A DNA stretch of 32,912 nt, taken from assembly GCA_964428325.1 (NCBI GenBank), contig CAYRXU010000008.1:1-32912 (forward strand), written 5' to 3'. Position numbers and translations under genes: made by a program. Origin of the DNA: JBBSZK01 sp964428325. Its GTDB lineage: Archaea > Nanobdellota > Nanobdellia > Pacearchaeales > GW2011-AR1. Below the pieces are notes generated by a model. It saw nothing but the letters and a program-made list of their open reading frames with translations, ran no database searches and was not told where the DNA came from. Positions within the stretch are counted from its first letter, which is position 1. Every line of letters starts with the position of its first letter. Positions 30,136 to 32,912 of this stretch are shown piece by piece.

Positions 30136-30912
30136 GTGAAGGCCGTAATCTTATTTCGATTTGATAGAGATTTTCAGATTTGCAAAAATCATTTGGATTT
30201 AATTCGATATTTTAACCCAGGTATTGAGATATACGGGCTTTATGGAGGAAATAAGAGGAACTTGAAAGCTTGCAAGAAGGTTTTAGGTGCTTACTTTGAA
30301 AGGTTATATGAGATTCCAAAAAAAGATAAGGGATGGAAATGGAAGAATAGCGATCTTGCTCTTGCGCTATGGTATCGAAATATAGGGAAGAAACTTGATT
30401 TTGACAGACTTTATCTAATTGAGTGGGATCTTGTTATCTTCAATTCCTTGAAAGAAGCTTATAGTCACATTCCTTTGAAATCCATTGGACTTACTGCACT
30501 GACCGTGCTAAAAAGAGTAGAGAATAAGTGGGATTGGACTTCTCAGGAGCCTGAAAAGAGCGAGTGGAAGAAGTTATTATTCTATGCTAAAGAGAAGTTT
30601 GGTTACAAGTATGAACCTTATGCTTCTCTTGGGCCAGGACCATGTTTTCCCAAGAGATTTCTAGAAAAATATTCCAAGCTTGATATTCCTGAATTGTGCC
30701 ATGATGAACTCCGCCTTCCACTATTTGCGCAGATTTTAGGATTTAATATGCAAGATACGGGATTCTACAAGAAATGGTTTGACAAAGATGAAAAGAAATT
30801 TTTTAATTGTATACCTGAAGAAATTTCTTATAAGACAATAAAAATGGAACTTTCTGAGGTAAATGGAAGAAGAGTATTCCACCCGTTTAGAAAAGAAGTT
30901 GTTATAGAGTAA
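30136..30912 (+). CDS. Glycosyltransferase-like protein (putative)
   Basis: A 258-residue cytosolic protein. The start AVILFRFDRDFQICKNHLDLIRYFNPGIEIYGLYGG looks like a nucleotide-sugar-binding beta-alpha-beta unit. FDRLYLIEWDLVIF resembles a GT-A strand ending in a DxD-like acidic site (EWD). The late GPGPCFPKRFLEKYSKLD and CHDELRLPLFAQILG fit an acceptor-side region. I infer a GT-A-type glycosyltransferase, but no family is certain. A TTG start at 30118 is possible; the TATA box favours GTG 30136. Confidence 0.55.
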   Translation: MKAVILFRFDRDFQICKNHLDLIRYFNPGIEIYGLYGGNKRNLKACKKVLGAYFERLYEIPKKDKGWKWKNSDLALALWYRNIGKKLDFDRLYLIEWDLVIFNSLKEAYSHIPLKSIGLTALTVLKRVENKWDWTSQEPEKSEWKKLLFYAKEKFGYKYEPYASLGPGPCFPKRFLEKYSKLDIPELCHDELRLPLFAQILGFNMQDTGFYKKWFDKDEKKFFNCIPEEISYKTIKMELSEVNGRRVFHPFRKEVVIE

Positions 30913-30923
30913 TCTCCGGCAGG

Positions 30924-30931
30924 TTTTTAAA
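30924..30931 (+). promoter_or_regulatory. TATA box of the small membrane-protein operon
   Basis: TTTTTAAA is centred 25 bp before ATG 30953, setting that start over the GTG at 30944. Confidence 0.5.
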
Positions 30932-30952
30932 GAAACAGATACTGTGTGTGAT

Positions 30953-31384
30953 ATGGTGATGGATATTTCAGTTCCTTGGTTACCTGTTGTTATTTCAGCA
31001 GTTGTAGGTTTCTTGATTGGATGGGTTTGGCACTCTGATGCTTTGTTTGGTAAGATGTGGAGAAAGGAAATGGGCATTACTGATGCTCAAATGAATAAGG
31101 CTAAGAAACAAGGCATGAAAATGATGATGCGACCTATGATCGTGACTTTGATCACACTTCTTATTATGGCTTGGGTCATTAGCGCTTTCACACATGCAAT
31201 TGGAAACGTTGGCGTTGTTGCTGGGATGTGTGTTGCGTTTTGGTCATGGATTGGCTATGTAGCGACTATTGGACTGAGCGGAGTTTCTTGGGAGAATAGA
31301 TCGATGAAGATGTTCTGGATAAGCAGCCTTCACTGGCTTGTGATCATGCTCGTTACAGGCGCTATTGTTGGCTTCTGGATGTAA
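30953..31384 (+). CDS. DUF1761-like four-helix membrane protein
   Basis: A 143-residue protein with four transmembrane helices: VPWLPVVISAVVGFLIGWVWH; MIVTLITLLIMAWVISAF; VVAGMCVAFWSWIGYVAT; and SLHWLVIMLVTGAIVGFWM. The loop LFGKMWRKEMGITDAQM between helices 1 and 2 is characteristic of DUF1761 proteins, whose function is unknown. It is the first gene of an apparent four-gene operon and is followed after 9 bp by a small soluble protein. Confidence 0.75.
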   Translation: MVMDISVPWLPVVISAVVGFLIGWVWHSDALFGKMWRKEMGITDAQMNKAKKQGMKMMMRPMIVTLITLLIMAWVISAFTHAIGNVGVVAGMCVAFWSWIGYVATIGLSGVSWENRSMKMFWISSLHWLVIMLVTGAIVGFWM

Positions 31385-31393
31385 TTAGTTCTT

Positions 31394-31624
31394 ATGAGCG
31401 GCCCTGGGGAAGGTAAGATTAAACTCGGCAAAGCTGACGTTTATATTCATCTTAAGGGAAAGAGTAATGCACAGATAACGCACATAGATATCGAGTTAGA
31501 CGCTCTGAACGAGATTATCAAGTCTGGAGAGAGCACTTATGTTGGAGGCAAAAAGGGCGGCGTATTTCTTGGGCTAAAAAAGGAAATGATTAAAAGGGCA
31601 GAGAGCAAAGTAGGTAAGAAATGA
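31394..31624 (+). CDS. Small basic soluble protein, unknown
   Basis: A 76-residue protein, not recognised. The first half is beta-like (KIKLGKADVYIHLKGKS, ITHIDIELDAL), then a Gly-rich turn STYVGGKKGGVFLGL and a basic C-terminal helix. The Gly/Lys-rich loop could contact nucleic acid or phosphate. Its stop codon overlaps the next start codon (ATGA), so it is co-translated with the half-PnuC-like pair. Confidence 0.65.
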   Translation: MSGPGEGKIKLGKADVYIHLKGKSNAQITHIDIELDALNEIIKSGESTYVGGKKGGVFLGLKKEMIKRAESKVGKK

Positions 31625-31911
31625 GCGTGAAAAAGAAAGTTAAAGGTGAGAAGAAAGGATTCTTCGATACGGTTCATGTTATTGAGAAGAATTTCTTACA
31701 TCATGCTATTGAATGGATTGCCACTATTTTGAGTATTGTGGGAGTACTTCTTGTTAATCTACAGCACTTGCAAGGATTGTACATCTGGATTGTCGCTAAT
31801 ATATTATGGATATCATTTGCTTGGAAACATAAGCACTATGGTTTGCTTGTCCTATCCTGTTCATATTTCGTCATAAACATTATTGGCGTCATTAAGTGGA
31901 AGCTGTTCTAA
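31621..31911 (+). CDS. Three-helix membrane protein, PnuC/SemiSWEET-like half
   Basis: A 96-residue protein with a basic N-terminus (SVKKKVKGEKKG) and three transmembrane helices: IEWIATILSIVGVLLVNL, LYIWIVANILWISFAWKH, and LLVLSCSYFVINIIGVIKW. The spacing and the conserved Trp/Asn pattern (IVANILW; YFVINIIGV) resemble one half of the PnuC vitamin transporter fold, which is built from two three-helix bundles. It would need to dimerise. The next gene encodes a close paralogue, the likely partner. It overlaps the upstream stop codon as ATGA. Confidence 0.6.
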   Translation: MSVKKKVKGEKKGFFDTVHVIEKNFLHHAIEWIATILSIVGVLLVNLQHLQGLYIWIVANILWISFAWKHKHYGLLVLSCSYFVINIIGVIKWKLF

Positions 31912-31912
31912 G

Positions 31913-32188
31913 ATGAAGAAAGGTCGATTTGATACAGTGCATGTTGTTGAGAAGTCATTGCGCCACCATGTTATTGAATGGTGCGCAAGTTTGATGAGCG
32001 TTATAGGAGCTGTCATGAACGCTCAACTGAATATTTGGGGATTCGGAGTATTCATTCTTGGAAATGTCTTATGGATGTCGTTTTCAGTCAGACATCGACA
32101 TTGGGGATTATTCTCTACGCAGATTGTTTTCCTCGTGCTCAACTTTTATGGGATATGGATATGGATGCAGAACCCTGCACTTGCATAA
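31913..32188 (+). CDS. Three-helix membrane protein, paralogue of the 31621 gene
   Basis: A 91-residue paralogue of the preceding protein. Matching segments include FDTVHVVEKSLRHHVIEW versus FDTVHVIEKNFLHHAIEW, and GNVLWMSFSVRHRHWGL versus ANILWISFAWKHKHYGL. Three helices are predicted. The start at ATG 31913 follows the upstream stop codon by one base and gives MKKGRFD, which aligns with the paralogue. The two proteins could form a heterodimeric PnuC-like transporter. Confidence 0.65.
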   Translation: MKKGRFDTVHVVEKSLRHHVIEWCASLMSVIGAVMNAQLNIWGFGVFILGNVLWMSFSVRHRHWGLFSTQIVFLVLNFYGIWIWMQNPALA

Positions 32189-32191
32189 CGA

Positions 32192-32199
32192 TTATAAAT
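32192..32199 (+). promoter_or_regulatory. TATA box of the hydrolase gene
   Basis: TTATAAAT is centred 23.5 bp upstream of ATG 32219. Confidence 0.5.
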
Positions 32200-32218
32200 C
32201 CCTAATCTCTAAAGCGTT

Positions 32219-32794
32219 ATGACAAAACAACGCGTCTTTATCGTGCATGGCTGGGGAGGTAGCCCAGAAGAGTCCATGCTTGAATGGCTTGAGATATCTC
32301 TTGAGAAGAAGTTCTTTGATGCTATGGCTTTACATATGCCGCACCCAGAACATCCTAAGATTGAAGCATGGGTAAAGCACCTTGCTGAATCAGTTGGCAC
32401 TATCGACAAAGGCACATTCTTCATAGGGCATAGCATTGGATGTCAGACCATTATGCGCTATCTAGAGACACAGAATAAGGCTTGCGGAGGGGCTGTTTTC
32501 ATTGCACCTTGGTTCACTCTTCAGGGGCTTGAGAGCGATGACGAGGCCAATATCGCGCACTCATGGCTCACTAAGGAGATCAATCTTGAGAAGGTGAAGA
32601 ATAATCTTCCTAAGCTGTCAGTCATATTTTCTGACAATGATCCGTATGTTCCGTTGTCTGATAAAGAAATATTCAAAGTAACTTTGGGAGCGCACGTTAT
32701 TGTCGAGCACGATAAGGGACACTTCACAGAGGAAGATGGTGTTGAGAAGAACGAGACTGCACTTAAAGAACTCGTCAGAATAGCGAAAGAATAA
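32219..32794 (+). CDS. RBBP9/YdeN-like alpha/beta serine hydrolase
   Basis: A 191-residue small alpha/beta hydrolase. The oxyanion-side motif VFIVHGWGGSPEE starts it. The nucleophile elbow is GHSIG (70-74, Ser72). The acid is in IFSDNDPYVPL (Asp141) and the histidine in DKGHFT (His168). This is the RBBP9/YdeN family of single-domain serine hydrolases; its natural substrate is unknown. It has its own TATA box and is not part of the preceding operon. Confidence 0.87.
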   Translation: MTKQRVFIVHGWGGSPEESMLEWLEISLEKKFFDAMALHMPHPEHPKIEAWVKHLAESVGTIDKGTFFIGHSIGCQTIMRYLETQNKACGGAVFIAPWFTLQGLESDDEANIAHSWLTKEINLEKVKNNLPKLSVIFSDNDPYVPLSDKEIFKVTLGAHVIVEHDKGHFTEEDGVEKNETALKELVRIAKE

Positions 32795-32796
32795 GC

Positions 32797-32802
32797 TTTA
32801 AA
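32797..32802 (+). promoter_or_regulatory. TATA box of tRNA-Ser
   Basis: TTTAAA in GCTTTAAAAC is centred 28.5 bp upstream of the tRNA 5' end. Confidence 0.55.
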
Positions 32803-32827
32803 ACAGCTCAATTCTACCTGATTTTAT

Positions 32828-32911
32828 GCCCGGATGGCACAATGGAACTGCGCGGGATTGCTAATCCCGTTTCTCGCAAGGGATCTCCAGGTTCGATTCC
32901 TGGTCCGGGCG
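32828..32911 (+). tRNA. tRNA-Ser (anticodon GCT)
   Basis: An 84-nt class II tRNA. The acceptor GCCCGGA/TCCGGGC is fully paired with discriminator G911. The D-stem is GCA/TGC with the conserved GG in the loop. The anticodon stem CGGGA/TCCCG encloses TTGCTAA (GCT). The variable arm TCTC-GCAA-GGGA carries a GNRA tetraloop. The T-arm is CCAGG-TTCGATT-CCTGG. CCA is not encoded within the window. Confidence 0.97.
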
Positions 32912-32912
32912 T

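Noticed and set aside
1..32912. CRISPR array, insertion sequence, integrase or attachment site
   Set aside because: No regularly spaced repeats, transposase-like protein or tRNA-end duplication was seen in the window.

Overview
This window is from an archaeon, most likely a small-genome DPANN-type lineage, although no rRNA is present to place it. The evidence is the archaeal RNA polymerase and translation cluster (rpoH-rpoB-rpoA-rpl30e-nusA-rps12-rps7-fusA), archaeal DnaG, EF-1A and EF-2, an eukaryote/archaeal-type initiator tRNA, and TATA boxes (TTTAAA or TTTATA) whose centres lie about 23-28 bp upstream of most start codons, so most mRNAs look leaderless. Gene density is high, and convergent gene pairs abut or overlap.

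Layout. 1-1468: the last codons of an unknown gene, a structured non-coding or leader RNA candidate, a thioredoxin, tRNA-Lys(CTT) and an exported transglutaminase-like protein. 1480-10183: the RNA polymerase/ribosomal operon. RpoB is unsplit, A' and A'' are fused in one RpoA, and two clamp zinc sites are degraded. 10186-11492: a frame-disrupted small gene and an unknown 329-residue protein, sitting between rps7 and fusA. 11505-13760: EF-2 with a hairpin leader. 13827-18080: small unknown proteins, an RHH protein, a second exported transglutaminase-like protein, a divergent gene pair on one TATA box, a pyridine nucleotide-disulfide oxidoreductase and EF-1A. 18131-22623: small membrane and helical-repeat proteins, a 38-residue acidic ORF, DnaG behind a folded leader, a membrane-anchored protein, endonuclease IV and an RHH regulator with a palindromic operator. 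22752-25181: a surface protein and a leucine-dehydrogenase-like enzyme. 25185-29954: an SMC protein whose hinge is replaced by a Rad50-like zinc hook, an unknown protein, RNase HII and a JAMM metalloprotease. 30009-32912: initiator tRNA-Met divergent from a glycosyltransferase-like gene, a small membrane-protein operon with two tandem half-PnuC-like proteins, an RBBP9-like hydrolase and tRNA-Ser(GCT).

Functionally, most of the window serves information processing: transcription (RpoH/B/A, NusA), translation (S12, S7, L30e, EF-2, EF-1A, three tRNAs), replication and repair (DnaG, RNase HII, endonuclease IV) and chromosome organisation (the SMC). The most unusual items are the hook-bearing SMC, the coordinated loss of zinc ligands in the polymerase clamp, two structured RNA elements (about 50-136 and 19844-19936), and two divergent promoters that appear to use a single symmetric TATA box.
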